A DNA stretch of 64,000 nucleotides from the NCBI RefSeq assembly GCF_017114915.1, contig NZ_JAAUOE010000009.1, positions 1-64,000 on the forward strand, written 5' to 3'. This DNA comes from Pseudomonas frederiksbergensis. GTDB taxonomy: Bacteria > Pseudomonadota > Gammaproteobacteria > Pseudomonadales > Pseudomonadaceae. Position numbers and translations under genes: made by a program. Shown one piece after another: positions 8,722 through 19,906 of this stretch; position 1 is the stretch's first letter; each line of letters opens with the position of its first letter. The notes under the pieces are model-generated. The model was not told the origin of the DNA. It ran no database searches and saw nothing but the letters and a program-made list of their open reading frames with translations.

Positions 8722-9375
8722 TCAGTGACCTTCCGATGCGTTAAACATGGTTTTGGCATAAATCAAACCAAGACCATAAGCGCCACCGTGAGCGATGGAG
8801 GTTTTCACCGTTTCGTTATAGGTGTCACTGCGAGCCCAGTCACGCTGCAGTTCAAGCAGGTATTGAAGCGAGGTCATCGGACGCGCACCCGCTTGAATCA
8901 TACGTTCGATAGCGCGCTCATGAGCCTCATCTGAAACGTCGCCACACGCATCGCAAATGATGTAGACCTCGAAGCCTTGTTCAAGCGCCGAGATCGCCGG
9001 TCCAACGATGCAGACCGAGGTCCAGAGACCGGCAAGAACGATTCTGTTGCGTCCGATCTTGTTCACGGCGACGGCGATACGCTCATCCTCCCAGGTGTTC
9101 ATGCTGGTCCGATCAATCAGCTCCTGGCCGGCGAAGACCGAGGTAATTTCTTCAAACATGGGGCCCGAAAAGCTTTTTTCGGCGACGGTGGTAAGAATGG
9201 CAGGAACGCCAAATTCCTTCGCTGCTTTCGAGATCAGTGCAGCGTTATTACGGAGTGATACAGCGTCGATGGATTTAGTCGCAAATGACATCTGTGACTG
9301 GAAGTCGATCAGGATCAGAGCGTGGTTGCTCGGATCAATCAGGCCTTTGCCTGGTACTGCTTTTGCGGTTGCCAT
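8722..9375 (-). CDS. YcaC-like cysteine hydrolase (isochorismatase-like superfamily)
   Basis: A 217-residue isochorismatase-like hydrolase closest in pattern to E. coli YcaC. The catalytic aspartate is D24 in ALILIDFQ. The nucleophilic cysteine is C122 in LWTSVCIVGPA. Family members are cytoplasmic oligomers that hydrolyse amides or related bonds; the substrate of YcaC itself is not established. The start is supported by GGAGAAG just upstream of ATG. It forms its own transcription unit, closed by hairpins at 8681 and 8469, upstream of the amino-acid locus. A metabolic link to that locus is possible but not shown. Confidence 0.85.
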   Translation of the reverse strand: MATAKAVPGKGLIDPSNHALILIDFQSQMSFATKSIDAVSLRNNAALISKAAKEFGVPAILTTVAEKSFSGPMFEEITSVFAGQELIDRTSMNTWEDERIAVAVNKIGRNRIVLAGLWTSVCIVGPAISALEQGFEVYIICDACGDVSDEAHERAIERMIQAGARPMTSLQYLLELQRDWARSDTYNETVKTSIAHGGAYGLGLIYAKTMFNASEGH

Positions 9376-9774
9376 AACACTTCTCCAGATATGTTTTGAG
9401 AGACGCTATTTTCGGTCTCGTTGGAGCAGAGCGATTGTATGGATGTGCGAATCTGGAGAATGCAAATTTCTTTCGCCATCCTTTGGATGACTTAACTGCA
9501 TACCAGCATCAGGCTCCCGCTTCGACTGCGGGGCGCCGCTGTAATTAAAGCCCCTCCCCGGTCCTATCCCAGGGTGTTGCTCACTACCTGATCAAGCGCC
9601 AAAAAACTGTTACTTTTCTGAAACACCTCCCAACCGCTGATCAGTCAGTCCGGCTTTTTGACACATTCCCCGATATGCGGTCACAACTTTCTCGCTCCGT
9701 TGGGTCTTAACACGGTGGCTGCCGATGGAATATTGGCATCTGTCGAGGTTTTAGCCTGATACGGAGATAAACTC
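9376..9774. other. Divergent intergenic region between hydrolase and epimerase genes
   Basis: About 400 bases with no convincing gene. It must hold the promoters for both the minus-strand hydrolase and the plus-strand epimerase. GGAGATAAACTC immediately precedes the epimerase ATG at 9775. I looked for an AlgU-type promoter (GAACTT with TCTGA spacing) and did not find a convincing match. Confidence 0.5.
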
Positions 9775-12700
9775 ATGATTTTCAACGTACAAGATTTTGG
9801 CGCCAAAGGAGATGGCATCACTGACGACACAGCGGCGATACAAAGTGCAATTGATGCGGCCGCCGCCGCAGGCGGGGGGCAGGTATACATGCCCACCGGA
9901 ACTTATATCGTTTCGGGAGGTGAGGAACCCTCCGACGGCTGCCTGATGCTCAAGAGCAACGTCTATCTGTACGGCGACGGCATGGGCGCAACCACCGTCA
10001 AGGTGGCTGACGGCTCCGACACCAAGATCACGGGAGTCATCCGCTCCGCCTATGGCGAGGAAACCCACGATTTCGGCGTCAGCAACCTCACCATCGACGG
10101 CAACCGTGACAACACCACGGGCAAGGTCGACGGTTGGTTCAACGGCTACATTCCCGGCGAAGAAGGCTACGATTCCAACGTCACCCTCGACAGCGTCGAG
10201 ATCAAGGATTGCTCCGGGTACGGTTTCGACCCCCACGAGCAGACCGTCAACATGGTCATCAAGAACAGCGTGTCCCACGGCAACGGCCTGGACGGTTTCG
10301 TCGCTGACTTCCTCAGTAACAGCACCTTCGAAAACAACGTCGCCTACGACAACGACCGACACGGTTTCAACGTCGTGACCAGCACCCACGACTTCACGCT
10401 CACCAATAACATTGCCTACAACAACGGCGGCAGTGGCATCGTGGTGCAGCGTGGCAGCGAGAACATCCCCTCCCCCAGCAACATCACCATCACCGGTGGC
10501 GAGGTGTACGGCAACGGCGCCGAAGGGGTGCTGATCAAACTGTCCAGCGAGGTCACCGTCAGCGGCGTCGACATTCACGACAACGCCAGCGCCGGGATCC
10601 GCATCTACGGCAGCAACCACGTCGAGATCATGGACAACACGCTCAACAACAATTCCCTGGTCAACCCCGTACCAGAGATCATCATCCAGTCCTACGACGA
10701 CACCCTGGGCGTGTCCGGCAAGTACTTTAACGGCAGCGATAACACCATCCAGGGCAACATCATCACCGGCAGCAACCTGTCGACCTACGGCGTTGCAGAG
10801 CGCAATGAAGACGGCACTGATCGCAACGCTATTATTGGCAACACCATCAGTCACACCAGCAAGGGTGCCACGCTGGTCTATGGTGACGGCAGCTACGTCA
10901 GCGCCACGATACCGATGACTACCGTGCAAGGCACGGCTGGTAACGATACCTTGCTGGGCAGCGCCGCCAGCGAGATTTTCTACGGTGGTGCCGGCAATGA
11001 CACCATCAATGGTGGGGCCGGTAGCGACATTCTGGTGGGCGGTGCAGGTATCGATAAACTCACCGGCGGTACTGGCGCCGATACGTTCCGTTATGCCGCT
11101 CAGTCCGACAGTTACCGCAACGCAACCGCAAGCTTCGATGACATTATCACCGACTTCGATGTCACCCAGGACAAGATCGACCTCGTCGGCCTCGGTTTCA
11201 CCGGCCTGGGCAATGGCCATGGCGGAACCCTGCAGGTCAGCTACAGCGCCAGCAGTGACCGCACCTACATCAAGGACTACGATGCCGACGCCAGCGGCAA
11301 TCGCTTCGAGTTGATACTCTCAGGGAACCTCGCCAGTACCCTGACCGCGAGCCATTTCATTTTCAATCGTGTGGTCACCGGCACCAGCGGCAACGACTCG
11401 CTGCTGGGCAGTGATTCGGCCGACACCCTGCTCGGCCTGGCGGGTAATGACAGCCTCAATGGCGGCGCGGGCGACGACAAGCTCGACGGCGGTGCCGGTA
11501 TGGACACCCTCACCGGTGGCGCCGGAGCGGACGTCTTTGTGTTCTCCAATCGCCTGGACAGTTACCGCAACTACAACACCGGCGGTGCCAACCTTGGCGA
11601 CCTGATCACCGATTTCGATATCACCGCCGACAAGATCGACCTCTCGGCCATGGGTTTCACCGGCCTGGGGGATGGCAAGAACAATACCGTGTACCTGGCG
11701 CTCAACAGTACCGGCACCAAGACTTACATCAAGTCCCTGACCGCTGACGCCAATGGCAACCGGTTCGAGGTGGCGCTGGGCGGCAATTACCTCGACAAGC
11801 TGACCAGCGCCAACTTCGTCTTCGCCACGTCGTCATCGACCAACCAGGCGCCAGTGCTGGCCACGCCGCTGCTGGATCAGAGCGCAAGCGAGAACACCCC
11901 CTTCAGCTACGTGGTACCGGCCACCAGCTTCACCGATCCGGACAATGACAGCCTCAGCTACACCGCCAAACTGGCCAATGGCAGCGCCCTGCCCAGCTGG
12001 CTGACTTTCGATGCAGCCAGCCGTACGTTCAGTGGCACACCCAGCGACACCGCGTCGGGCACATATTCCATACAGGTCACCGCGGCCGACAGCAGCAACG
12101 CCACCGTCAGCGACAGCTTTACCCTCGCTGTGCAGGACGTACCCGCCGCCCCCACGGTGATCAATGGCACGCCGAACAACGACACGCTGACCGGCACCGC
12201 AGCCAACGAACAACTGTTCGGTGGCGCCGGTAACGACACCCTCAACGGCGGCGCGGGCAACGACATCCTGGTCGGTGGCTCCGGTGCGGACAAACTCACC
12301 GGCGGCGCGGGTGCCGATGTGTTCCGCTACACTTCAACACTCGACAGTTACCGCACCAGCTCCTCCAGCGTCAGTGACCAGATCCTCGATTTCGACGTGG
12401 CGGCCGACAAGATCGATGTCTCCGCGCTCGGTTACACCGGCCTGGGCAATGGCCTGAACGATACGCTGCAAGTGACCTACAGCGCTTCGAGCAACCGCAC
12501 CTACCTCAAGGATCTCACCGCCGACGCCAACGGCAACCGCTTCGAAATGTCGCTGGCGGGCAACCTGGTGAGCAGCCTGACAGCCAGTCATTTTGTCTTC
12601 GCCGACCAGAGCCCCCCCAGCAACGTGGCGCCGGTCGTGGCCATCCCGCTTCTCGATCAGAATGCCATCGAAAGCACGCCGTTCAGCTACACCGTGACCC

Positions 12701-14946
12701 ATGACAGCTTCACCGACGCCAACCAGGATGTATTGACCTACACCGCAACCCTGGCCGATGGCAGTGCCCTACCCGCGTGGCTGAGTTTCAATGCCACCAA
12801 CCTGACCTTCAGCGGCACGCCGACCAGCACCGCGTCCGGCAACTACAACGTGCTGGTCAAGGCCACGGACCCGGCCGGTGCATCGGTCAGCGATAGCTTC
12901 GCCCTGGTCGTGGCCGATGCGCCCGCCAACACCGTTACCGGCACCAACAACGCCGAAACCCTCAACGGCACTGCGGATGCAGACCTGATCCTCGGACTCG
13001 GTGGCAACGACACGATCAAGGCCGACGCCGGCGCCGACACCCTCGACGGCGGCGCCGGACGCGATTCGCTGTACGGCGGCGACGGTGCCGATACCTTCCG
13101 CTATACCAACGTGCTCGATAGCTTCCGCGACTACGACACGGGGGGTATCACGGCCACCGACACGGTTTATGACTTCACCGTGGGTGTCGACAAGATCGAT
13201 GTGTCGGACCTGGGCTTTCTCGGCCTCGGCGATGGCAGCAACGACACGCTGTACACGACCCTCAACGCGGCCGGCGACAAGACCTACATCAAGTCCGCCG
13301 AAGCGGATGCCGATGGCAATCGTTTTGAAATCGCCCTTAACGGCAACTACCTCAACACACTGACCGCCAGCGACTTTGTGTTCGGCGAACGCGCCCAGCA
13401 GGACATCCTCTACCTGCCCACCCTCGGCCAATCCAATGCGCGCCTGCTGCGCATGACCGAGGACGACGATCAGTCCGGCACCTCGATGCTGGTCAATGAC
13501 CTGGACCGCTACACCCCCTATGACGTGCGCAGCCAATTCACCGATGCCGATGGCAATGGCATCGACATCGCGGTCGGCGGCAGCACCGTCAACGGCCTGT
13601 CGACCCTGAGCGCCGAGGAACTCAAGTTGTGCTGGTGGCTGACCGACACCAACGAACCCGGGCCTGCGCTACTGCGTGCCGTAGCGTTGCTACGGGACCA
13701 GCTTACCGAACTGCAATCGATCGATAACGTCACCATGGGCATCATTTGGGGCCAGGGCGAGGAAGCGGCCCAGGAAATCGGCCGCGCCACGGACAAACCA
13801 GCGGCAGCGGCGGCCTACAAGGCCGCGACCCTGAAGGTGTTTGATTACCTGCATGCCCAGTTCGGCAGCTTCAGCGTGTACATGATGGAAACCGGTCACT
13901 ACCAGGAGGACGCCGCGCGTGCCCGTGGTTACTCCGAAGAGAAGATTGCCTCCATCGTCGAGGGGGTTGGTTATGTCCGCGCCGCCCAGGAAGCCATCGC
14001 CGCCGAGCGCACCGATGTCAAGCTGGCAGTGGATTACACCGACCTTCCCTTGCGCTACGAAGTCGATCCGCTGGTGTATCCCGACGACGTCTGGCACCTG
14101 CACGAGGAATCGGCGGAGATCGTCGGCCAGCGCCTGGCCGACTACATTGCCGATGACCTTGGCTTCCAGGGCAACCCCAACGACAACAACAGCGTGCAGG
14201 ACATTTTCGACAATGCTCAGAATCAGGGCGGGATGATTTCCGGCACCGACCAGTCAGATACTCTGGTGGGTAGCTCGGGCAACGACACGCTGGATGGCGA
14301 CCTGGGCGCCGACACCATGACCGGTGGCGATGGCAACGACACCTATGTGGTCGATGACGCGTTTGACAGTGTGGTGGAAACCAACACCTCGACCTCGCAG
14401 ATTGATACGGTGCAGTCCTCAGTCAGTTGGACACTGGGCGCCAATCTCGAGAACCAGGTGCTTACCGGTGTGTCGGACATCGATGGCACCGGCAATGAGC
14501 GGCACAACATCATCACCGGCAATGGCGGCAACAACATGCTGGACGGGCACGAGGGCAATGACACAGTGTCTGGTGGTGCGGGCAATGACCGGCTGATCGG
14601 CGGTGCAGGCACCGACAACCTCACCGGTGGCACTGGCGCGGATACCTATGCGTTTGGTGTGCTGTCGGACATGGGCGTCGGGGTTTTGCGCGATGTGATC
14701 CACGATTTCCAGAGCACCGAGGGCGATCATCTGGACTTCACCGGCCTGGACGCCAACCCGCAGACCACCGCTGTCGACGCCTTCACCTTTATCGGTAGCA
14801 ACGCCTTCGACCCTGCCAACGCCACCGGCCAACTGCGCTTTGCCGATGGCATTCTCTATGGCAGTGTCAACGCCGACGCCACCCCCGAGTTCGAATTTGA
14901 ACTGGTGGGTGTCAAGGAGCTGCACGCCAGCGATTTCACAGCCTGA
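9775..14946 (+). CDS. psmE: Secreted RTX mannuronan C5-epimerase with O-acetylhydrolase-like domain (PsmE/AlgE-like)
   Basis: A 1723-residue modular protein. Residues 1-385 are an AlgE-type A module (right-handed beta-helix) with catalytic Y149, D152 and H154 in YGFDPHEQ and D178, the same numbering as A. vinelandii AlgE4. Calcium-binding RTX (R) modules follow at about 385-532 and 533-685. A putative Ig/cadherin-like He_PIG domain lies at about 690-795, a third R module at 796-948, a second He_PIG domain at 950-1050 and a fourth R module at 1052-1205. Residues 1210-1480 form an SGNH hydrolase-like domain with GQSN serine S1220 and a DxxH motif (D1438, H1441). A final RTX block with a type I secretion end covers 1488-1723. 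P. syringae PsmE combines epimerase and alginate O-acetylhydrolase in this way. It has no N-terminal signal peptide. The converging exporter at 15041-19477 is the likely secretion route. Confidence 0.93.
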   Translation: MIFNVQDFGAKGDGITDDTAAIQSAIDAAAAAGGGQVYMPTGTYIVSGGEEPSDGCLMLKSNVYLYGDGMGATTVKVADGSDTKITGVIRSAYGEETHDFGVSNLTIDGNRDNTTGKVDGWFNGYIPGEEGYDSNVTLDSVEIKDCSGYGFDPHEQTVNMVIKNSVSHGNGLDGFVADFLSNSTFENNVAYDNDRHGFNVVTSTHDFTLTNNIAYNNGGSGIVVQRGSENIPSPSNITITGGEVYGNGAEGVLIKLSSEVTVSGVDIHDNASAGIRIYGSNHVEIMDNTLNNNSLVNPVPEIIIQSYDDTLGVSGKYFNGSDNTIQGNIITGSNLSTYGVAERNEDGTDRNAIIGNTISHTSKGATLVYGDGSYVSATIPMTTVQGTAGNDTLLGSAASEIFYGGAGNDTINGGAGSDILVGGAGIDKLTGGTGADTFRYAAQSDSYRNATASFDDIITDFDVTQDKIDLVGLGFTGLGNGHGGTLQVSYSASSDRTYIKDYDADASGNRFELILSGNLASTLTASHFIFNRVVTGTSGNDSLLGSDSADTLLGLAGNDSLNGGAGDDKLDGGAGMDTLTGGAGADVFVFSNRLDSYRNYNTGGANLGDLITDFDITADKIDLSAMGFTGLGDGKNNTVYLALNSTGTKTYIKSLTADANGNRFEVALGGNYLDKLTSANFVFATSSSTNQAPVLATPLLDQSASENTPFSYVVPATSFTDPDNDSLSYTAKLANGSALPSWLTFDAASRTFSGTPSDTASGTYSIQVTAADSSNATVSDSFTLAVQDVPAAPTVINGTPNNDTLTGTAANEQLFGGAGNDTLNGGAGNDILVGGSGADKLTGGAGADVFRYTSTLDSYRTSSSSVSDQILDFDVAADKIDVSALGYTGLGNGLNDTLQVTYSASSNRTYLKDLTADANGNRFEMSLAGNLVSSLTASHFVFADQSPPSNVAPVVAIPLLDQNAIESTPFSYTVTHDSFTDANQDVLTYTATLADGSALPAWLSFNATNLTFSGTPTSTASGNYNVLVKATDPAGASVSDSFALVVADAPANTVTGTNNAETLNGTADADLILGLGGNDTIKADAGADTLDGGAGRDSLYGGDGADTFRYTNVLDSFRDYDTGGITATDTVYDFTVGVDKIDVSDLGFLGLGDGSNDTLYTTLNAAGDKTYIKSAEADADGNRFEIALNGNYLNTLTASDFVFGERAQQDILYLPTLGQSNARLLRMTEDDDQSGTSMLVNDLDRYTPYDVRSQFTDADGNGIDIAVGGSTVNGLSTLSAEELKLCWWLTDTNEPGPALLRAVALLRDQLTELQSIDNVTMGIIWGQGEEAAQEIGRATDKPAAAAAYKAATLKVFDYLHAQFGSFSVYMMETGHYQEDAARARGYSEEKIASIVEGVGYVRAAQEAIAAERTDVKLAVDYTDLPLRYEVDPLVYPDDVWHLHEESAEIVGQRLADYIADDLGFQGNPNDNNSVQDIFDNAQNQGGMISGTDQSDTLVGSSGNDTLDGDLGADTMTGGDGNDTYVVDDAFDSVVETNTSTSQIDTVQSSVSWTLGANLENQVLTGVSDIDGTGNERHNIITGNGGNNMLDGHEGNDTVSGGAGNDRLIGGAGTDNLTGGTGADTYAFGVLSDMGVGVLRDVIHDFQSTEGDHLDFTGLDANPQTTAVDAFTFIGSNAFDPANATGQLRFADGILYGSVNADATPEFEFELVGVKELHASDFTA

Positions 14947-14960
14947 GTCACGCCCACAAC

Positions 14961-14990
14961 CTGTGGGAGCGAGCCTGCTCGCTCCCACAG
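14961..14990. repeat. REP-like perfect palindrome, possible terminator of psmE
   Basis: A perfect inverted repeat of 14 bases each side of a 2-base loop (left arm CTGTGGGAGCGAGC) lies 14 bases after the psmE stop. The motif is the common Pseudomonas GTGGGAGCGAGC palindrome. A half-copy is visible near 40070-40085. There is no T run, but it can form a strong hairpin between the convergent genes. Confidence 0.75.
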
Positions 14991-15040
14991 GACTTTGCAT
15001 TCTGGTGGGTGCAGCGTCAATCTCACCCCTGCTTCATTTC

Positions 15041-16390
15041 TCAGAACAGGCTTTGCACCTGCTCCAGGACCGCGCGGTTCATCTGGCCGGTGTGGGTGTG
15101 CAGGCTCACATAACTTTGCAGCATGTCGAGCTTGGTGTTGAGCAGGTCTCGACGGGCCTGGAACACCCGCTGCTGCGCATCAAGAATGTCCACCGTGGTA
15201 CGCACGCCACCCTGGAAGCCTTTTTCCGTGGAGGTCAGCGCCCGCTGATTGGACTCCACCGCCCGCTGCATCGCCTTGCTCTTGGCGAACCCGGCAACGA
15301 CACCCAGATAATCGGTCTCGATATCCTCGGCCAACTGTTGACGCTGTACGTCGTAGTCGGACTGAGCGCCAGCCAATTGTGCTTCGGCCTTCGCCACCGA
15401 GGCGCGTACCGTCCCGCCTCGATACAACGGAATATCCAGCTGCACTCCCACGTAATAAGTGTCCTGACGCGGATCGAGTTCCTGATACTGGCGAGTTTCC
15501 CGGTGAGTCAACTGAGTGGTCAGCGACAAGGTCGGATAATGCCCGGCGCGCTGGCTGTCGGCCTGGGCCTCGGCGACTTTCACCGCCGCCAGCCGGGCCG
15601 CCAGATCGGGGCTGGCTTCACGGGCAATCGCCGTCCAGTACGGTAAATCGCGCTCCGGCGGAATCGGGCTACCGGTGGGCAGTTCTTCGCGCATTGGCTG
15701 AATGTCGTCGATGGGCACACTGGCGCGACCGGCCAAGGCCCGCAACGCAGCTACGCGTCGGGCCTTGGCTTCAGTCTCCTGAGCCTCCACCAGATCGAGT
15801 CGCGCCTGGGCTTCATCGATGTCGGTGATCGCGCCCTGACCGCCCTGAAAAAGCTTTTTGCTCTGTGTGACCAAGCCATTGATGGCGGCCTTTTGCTGGG
15901 CGATCAACTTGATCTCATTCTCGGCCCGGGCGACGTCGAAATACCCTTTGGCCACCCGGTCGTACAGGGTCTGGCCGGCAACATCGAACAGCTGCGTACC
16001 CAACTGCCCCCGCGCCTTGCCCTCCTGATACGCCGCCCAGCGTCCCTTGTCGTAGAGCGGTTGTTGCGCCACCAGGGTGACGTTGTTCGCCTGGTAATCG
16101 TTACTGTTGACGTAGCCACTATCGTCGCCGCCGTCGGTGCGTCCGCCGTAGCCATAACGCGACGTCAGCGACACTTGCGGGTAGAGACCACCGCGACCGA
16201 TCGCCTCTTCATGTTGCGAGGCATCGAAGGCGTGGGTGGCCGACTGTACGGTCGGGTCGTTGAGGCGCGAGGCATCGTAGGCGGCGGTCAGGCTCAGCGC
16301 CTCCTCGGCAGCCCAGACGGGACTGATCGCCGCCCAACCGGTACACAGGTTCAATAACAGGCAGGCGCTATAACGGAACCGATCGATCAT
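15041..16390 (-). CDS. TolC-family outer-membrane protein of a type I secretion system
   Basis: A 449-residue TolC/AprF-type outer-membrane channel. It begins with a signal peptide (about residues 1-28, ending near PVWAAEE) and has two coiled repeats rich in Ala, Gln and Glu, typical of the periplasmic alpha-barrel. I chose the ATG at 16390 because AGAGGA is six bases upstream; the ATG at 16396 is directly against the ribosome site. It is the last gene of an ABC-HlyD-TolC operon and converges on psmE, with only 94 bases between stop codons. It probably forms the outer-membrane duct for the epimerase. Confidence 0.92.
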   Translation of the reverse strand: MIDRFRYSACLLLNLCTGWAAISPVWAAEEALSLTAAYDASRLNDPTVQSATHAFDASQHEEAIGRGGLYPQVSLTSRYGYGGRTDGGDDSGYVNSNDYQANNVTLVAQQPLYDKGRWAAYQEGKARGQLGTQLFDVAGQTLYDRVAKGYFDVARAENEIKLIAQQKAAINGLVTQSKKLFQGGQGAITDIDEAQARLDLVEAQETEAKARRVAALRALAGRASVPIDDIQPMREELPTGSPIPPERDLPYWTAIAREASPDLAARLAAVKVAEAQADSQRAGHYPTLSLTTQLTHRETRQYQELDPRQDTYYVGVQLDIPLYRGGTVRASVAKAEAQLAGAQSDYDVQRQQLAEDIETDYLGVVAGFAKSKAMQRAVESNQRALTSTEKGFQGGVRTTVDILDAQQRVFQARRDLLNTKLDMLQSYVSLHTHTGQMNRAVLEQVQSLF

Positions 16391-16392
16391 GC

Positions 16393-17763
16393 TCATTCCT
16401 CTTTGAAGGCCGCAAGCAAGCGTTCGCGTAGTGGTTTCATCAGGTAGTTCATCAAGGTGCGTTCGCCCGTTACCACCGTGACATCGGCGAGCATGCCGGG
16501 GCGTACCAGCAGGCCGGCGGCCTGCAGCGAGGCGACGGTGTCGGCGGGAATCTCGACCTTGGCGGAGAAGTACGGCTGGTGCGTCTGTTCATCGATCAAC
16601 TGGTCCGCCGACACCGTAGTCACCGTGCCGGTGACGGTCGGCGTATCCACCCGTTGCAGGGCGGTGAAATGCACATGCACCGGCAGACCCGGGCGCAGTT
16701 TATTGGCCATCAGCGGCTCGAAACGCGCGGTGATCGCCATCGGCGCATCCAGCGGCACCACCTGCATCAGGGTCTGCCCTGCCTGGGTAACGCCCCCGAC
16801 CGTGTGGATGCTCACGTCCATGACCTGCCCGGACACCGGCGCCCGGATAGCGCCGTTGTCGACTTCAAACTGCAAGGCACGAATCTGATCGGCATAACCG
16901 GCCGCCTCGGCAGAGACCTCGCTGAGCTGGGTTTCGGCATCGCGGCGGAATTCCTGTTGCGCCTGCAGGGCCTTGAGCCGGCTTTCGTTGATCGCCTGGC
17001 GGGTCTTGCCGACATCACCCACGCCAGAGGCGATCTGCCCAGCCAGTTGGGCCGCGTTGCGCTCGGCCTCGAAGAGTTTGTTACGCGGAACATAGCCGTC
17101 ACGGGCCAAATCACGCAGGCCTTCGAGTTCTTGTCGCTGAAAGCGCATCTGCGCGTCGTAGTTGCGTTTGACGCCTTCGTAGCCAAGCAACTGCTGCTGC
17201 AATGCGGCGGCTTCGTGTTCGATGATTTGCAAGCGGCTGCCCAACTCTGCGCGGCGAGTCAGAAACAACTGGCTCTGCAAGGCCATGGCCGCCTTGACCC
17301 GCGGCTCGTCGGCACGCTCCAGCAGTTCGGCGGGCCATTGGATTTCGGCAGCCCCCAGGCGCTCGGCAATCAATCGCGCCTCGACGCTGCGATCGTTGAG
17401 CAACTTGCCCAGGGTCACGTCCAGTTGCGACTGCGCCTGCACCGTGTTGAGTTGCACCAGCACCTGCCCCTGGGTGACGCGATCGCCATCGCTGACCAGC
17501 AGCTTTTCCACCACTCCGCCGACCAACGACTGCACAGCTTTGCGCTCCCCCGCCACCACCACGGTGCCGCTGCCCACGACACCTTGGTCGAGCGGCGCCA
17601 GGCAGGCCCAGAGCAGGAAGCCGCCCAGCGTCAGGACCAGGAAACCCAAACCATAACGCGCCGCACCGCCGGCGTCGGTACTGGCGCTGGGCAGCGTTGT
17701 CGTGCTGCGCACGCTCAGGCCCTGCTCGCTGCACGTTTGCGCCTCGGGGGTCAAATCACGCAT
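16393..17763 (-). CDS. HlyD-family membrane fusion protein of type I secretion
   Basis: A 456-residue periplasmic adaptor of the PrtE/AprE type. It has a short cytoplasmic N-terminus, one membrane anchor (about residues 37-57, GLGFLVLTLGGFLLWACLAP), a split lipoyl domain (VEKLLVSDGDRVTQGQVL and GAIRAPVSGQVMDV), a long coiled coil and a C-terminal beta-barrel. The start at 17763 lies nine bases after GGGAGG; the ATG at 17772 abuts the ribosome site. It overlaps the ABC transporter gene by eight bases, and its stop is two bases from the tolC-like start. It joins the ABC transporter to the outer-membrane channel. Confidence 0.93.
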   Translation of the reverse strand: MRDLTPEAQTCSEQGLSVRSTTTLPSASTDAGGAARYGLGFLVLTLGGFLLWACLAPLDQGVVGSGTVVVAGERKAVQSLVGGVVEKLLVSDGDRVTQGQVLVQLNTVQAQSQLDVTLGKLLNDRSVEARLIAERLGAAEIQWPAELLERADEPRVKAAMALQSQLFLTRRAELGSRLQIIEHEAAALQQQLLGYEGVKRNYDAQMRFQRQELEGLRDLARDGYVPRNKLFEAERNAAQLAGQIASGVGDVGKTRQAINESRLKALQAQQEFRRDAETQLSEVSAEAAGYADQIRALQFEVDNGAIRAPVSGQVMDVSIHTVGGVTQAGQTLMQVVPLDAPMAITARFEPLMANKLRPGLPVHVHFTALQRVDTPTVTGTVTTVSADQLIDEQTHQPYFSAKVEIPADTVASLQAAGLLVRPGMLADVTVVTGERTLMNYLMKPLRERLLAAFKEE

Positions 17764-19477
17764 CTTCGCCATCCTCCCTGACCGCGGCCGGTCTAGGCGC
17801 CGGCATCAAGGCCTTGAGCACCCGATCCCGAGGACCGAATGCTTGTTGAGTGCCGTCCTTGAGCACCAGGATGTGATCGACCACCGCCAGCACATTAGGC
17901 CGGTGGGTAATCAGGACCACGGTGCTGCCAGCCGCCTTGAGCACACTGATGGCCTGCACCAGCGCCAGCTCTCCGGCGTCGTCGAGGTTGGAATTGGGCT
18001 CATCGAGCACGATCAGCGACGGGCGCCCGTAGAGCGCGCGGGCCAGGCCGAGGCGCTGCTTTTGTCCGCCGGACAAACCAAGCCCGCCGGGGCCGAGCGG
18101 CGTGTCGTACCCCTTGGGGAACCTCAGGATCATCTCGTGAATGCCCGCGTGACGCCCGGCGGCAATGATCTTGTCGGCGTCCTGTTCACCGAAGCGGGCA
18201 ATGTTGTCGGCCACACTGCCGTCGAACAGTTCGATGTCCTGCGGCAGGTATCCGAGGTGCGGGCCCAGCGCGTCATGGGACCATTGGCTGATCTCGGCGT
18301 CGTCCAGGCGCACCGATCCGCCCATGGCCGGCCATACTCCGACCAGCGCCCTGGCCAGTGTCGATTTACCACTGGCGCTGGGGCCGACAACGGCCAGCAC
18401 ATCACCTTTGGCCAAGCGTAAATTGATGCCCCGCAGAATCGGTTGCGAGGCACCGGGCGGCCCCACATAGAGCTGCTCCAGGCGCACCGCGCCGGTGGGC
18501 GGCGGCAACGGCATGCGCAGAGGCTCACGCGGGTGCTGGGCAAGGAGTTGGCTCAGACGCTGGTAACTCTGGCGGGCGGAGTTGAATTGCTTCCACGAGC
18601 CAATGGCGATTTCCACCGGCGCCAAGGCACGTCCCAATAACAGCGACATGGCGATCATCATGCCCGCCGACAGTTGGCCTTCGAGCACCAGCAACGCGCC
18701 CAGGCCCAGGGCCAGCGACTGCCCGGAGATGCGCACGAAACGAGTGGTCGAAGTGATACGCGCACTGCGGTCGCTGGCATGGGCCTGAGCGGCAATGATG
18801 CGTTGCTGCAGCAGGCTCCAGCGCTGGCGCAACGGCCCGAGCATGCCCAGGGCCTGGATGACTTCGGCATTGTGTAACGTGCTGTTTACATAAGTCGATG
18901 ACTGCACGCCCAGCCGATTGGCTTCATCCAGACGCGTTCGAGTCGCCCACTCACCCCACAATGCCAGACCGATCAGCACCAGGGCGAGAACCAGCGTCAG
19001 CACGCCGAACCAGGGATGAAAGATGAACGCCACCAGCAGGAAGATCGGCAGCCAGGGTGCATCGAGCAAAGCGATAAGACCCTGGCCGGTGATCAACTGC
19101 CGTAGCGTCGCCAAATCGGTGAGCACCTGCGCCGGGTTAGCGTTGTGCTCGCGTAGGCTGCGGGCGAAGGCAGCGTCGAAAATCCGCTCGCCCAGGGCAT
19201 CGTCCAGCCCCGCACTCATGCGGATCATCACCTCGCCGCGTACCCACTCGATCACGGCGCTGAACATGAACAGTCCCAGGGCGATCAAGGTGAGCATGAA
19301 CAAAGTGGTTTCATTGCGACTGGTAAGAACCCGGTCGTACACCTGCATCATGTAGAGCGACGGCACCAGCACCAGCAGGTTGATCGCGCCACTGAACAGC
19401 GCCAGCGACCAGAATACCCGGCGATAGCTTAATAACGCGGCATCAATGTCATGACGCGGATCGAGAAGCAAACCCAT
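17756..19477 (-). CDS. Type I secretion ABC transporter (PrtD/AprD-like)
   Basis: A 573-residue exporter, the usual size for the PrtD class without an N-terminal C39 peptidase domain. A six-helix membrane domain (to about residue 300) is followed by a nucleotide-binding domain with Walker A GPSASGKST, the signature LSGGQKQRLGLARAL and Walker B LIVLDEPNSNLD. The start at 19477 (MGLLLDPRHDID) fits the family; an in-frame extension to 19558 adds 27 unrelated residues. It is the first gene of the three-gene exporter operon. The likely cargo is the RTX epimerase encoded convergently. A role in exporting other RTX proteins cannot be excluded. Confidence 0.93.
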   Translation of the reverse strand: MGLLLDPRHDIDAALLSYRRVFWSLALFSGAINLLVLVPSLYMMQVYDRVLTSRNETTLFMLTLIALGLFMFSAVIEWVRGEVMIRMSAGLDDALGERIFDAAFARSLREHNANPAQVLTDLATLRQLITGQGLIALLDAPWLPIFLLVAFIFHPWFGVLTLVLALVLIGLALWGEWATRTRLDEANRLGVQSSTYVNSTLHNAEVIQALGMLGPLRQRWSLLQQRIIAAQAHASDRSARITSTTRFVRISGQSLALGLGALLVLEGQLSAGMMIAMSLLLGRALAPVEIAIGSWKQFNSARQSYQRLSQLLAQHPREPLRMPLPPPTGAVRLEQLYVGPPGASQPILRGINLRLAKGDVLAVVGPSASGKSTLARALVGVWPAMGGSVRLDDAEISQWSHDALGPHLGYLPQDIELFDGSVADNIARFGEQDADKIIAAGRHAGIHEMILRFPKGYDTPLGPGGLGLSGGQKQRLGLARALYGRPSLIVLDEPNSNLDDAGELALVQAISVLKAAGSTVVLITHRPNVLAVVDHILVLKDGTQQAFGPRDRVLKALMPAPRPAAVREDGEDA

Positions 19478-19906
19478 AGAATGTCGCCCGCAAAAGAAAG
19501 AGTCGGTCCAAGACGCAATCCATCGCGAACGTTTTGCCCTGAGGCATTGGAAAAACAAAAAACGTAGCCTGACGTGCCGCGATCAGAAACGATCTTCGTC
19601 GGTACAGGCGACAACTACTGACAACGCTGCCTCGGGTTAGTGCCGGTTCGACGGGCAGTGGGTGACGGGCGGGGATGTTGCACTGCGCAATGGCACGGTA
19701 CTGGCCGTACGGCGGGAGCTCGGGAATCGGCCCCCGATAGCCGCGAGATAAACACCCTCCTACAAACCAGCCACCGCCAGGCGGTATGGCAAGTTCCGAG
19801 CACTGACTTACACTGCGATACACCCATGCGAACGAATCACTGCTCAATGCATCGATAAAACCCCATGGCAATCCGGGCATCACGTAATGATCTGGGTGAA
19901 GCCAAT
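19478..19906. other. Divergent intergenic region before the exporter and lysozyme-inhibitor genes
   Basis: About 430 bases without a convincing gene. It must hold the promoters of both flanking units. On the plus strand TGGCACG-N4-TGGCC at 19691-19706 resembles a sigma-54 promoter but differs from the -12 consensus at two positions, so it is only a weak candidate. Confidence 0.4.

Noticed and set aside
9751..11220. Long open frame on the minus strand inside psmE (and another at 12769-13536)
   Set aside because: Antisense shadow of repetitive RTX-coding DNA; protein is low-complexity valine/alanine and the plus-strand frame carries the clear A-module motif.
10900..14640. Short regular repeats in psmE as a CRISPR-like array
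   Set aside because: They are protein-coding nonapeptide calcium repeats in one frame, with no unique spacers of constant length.
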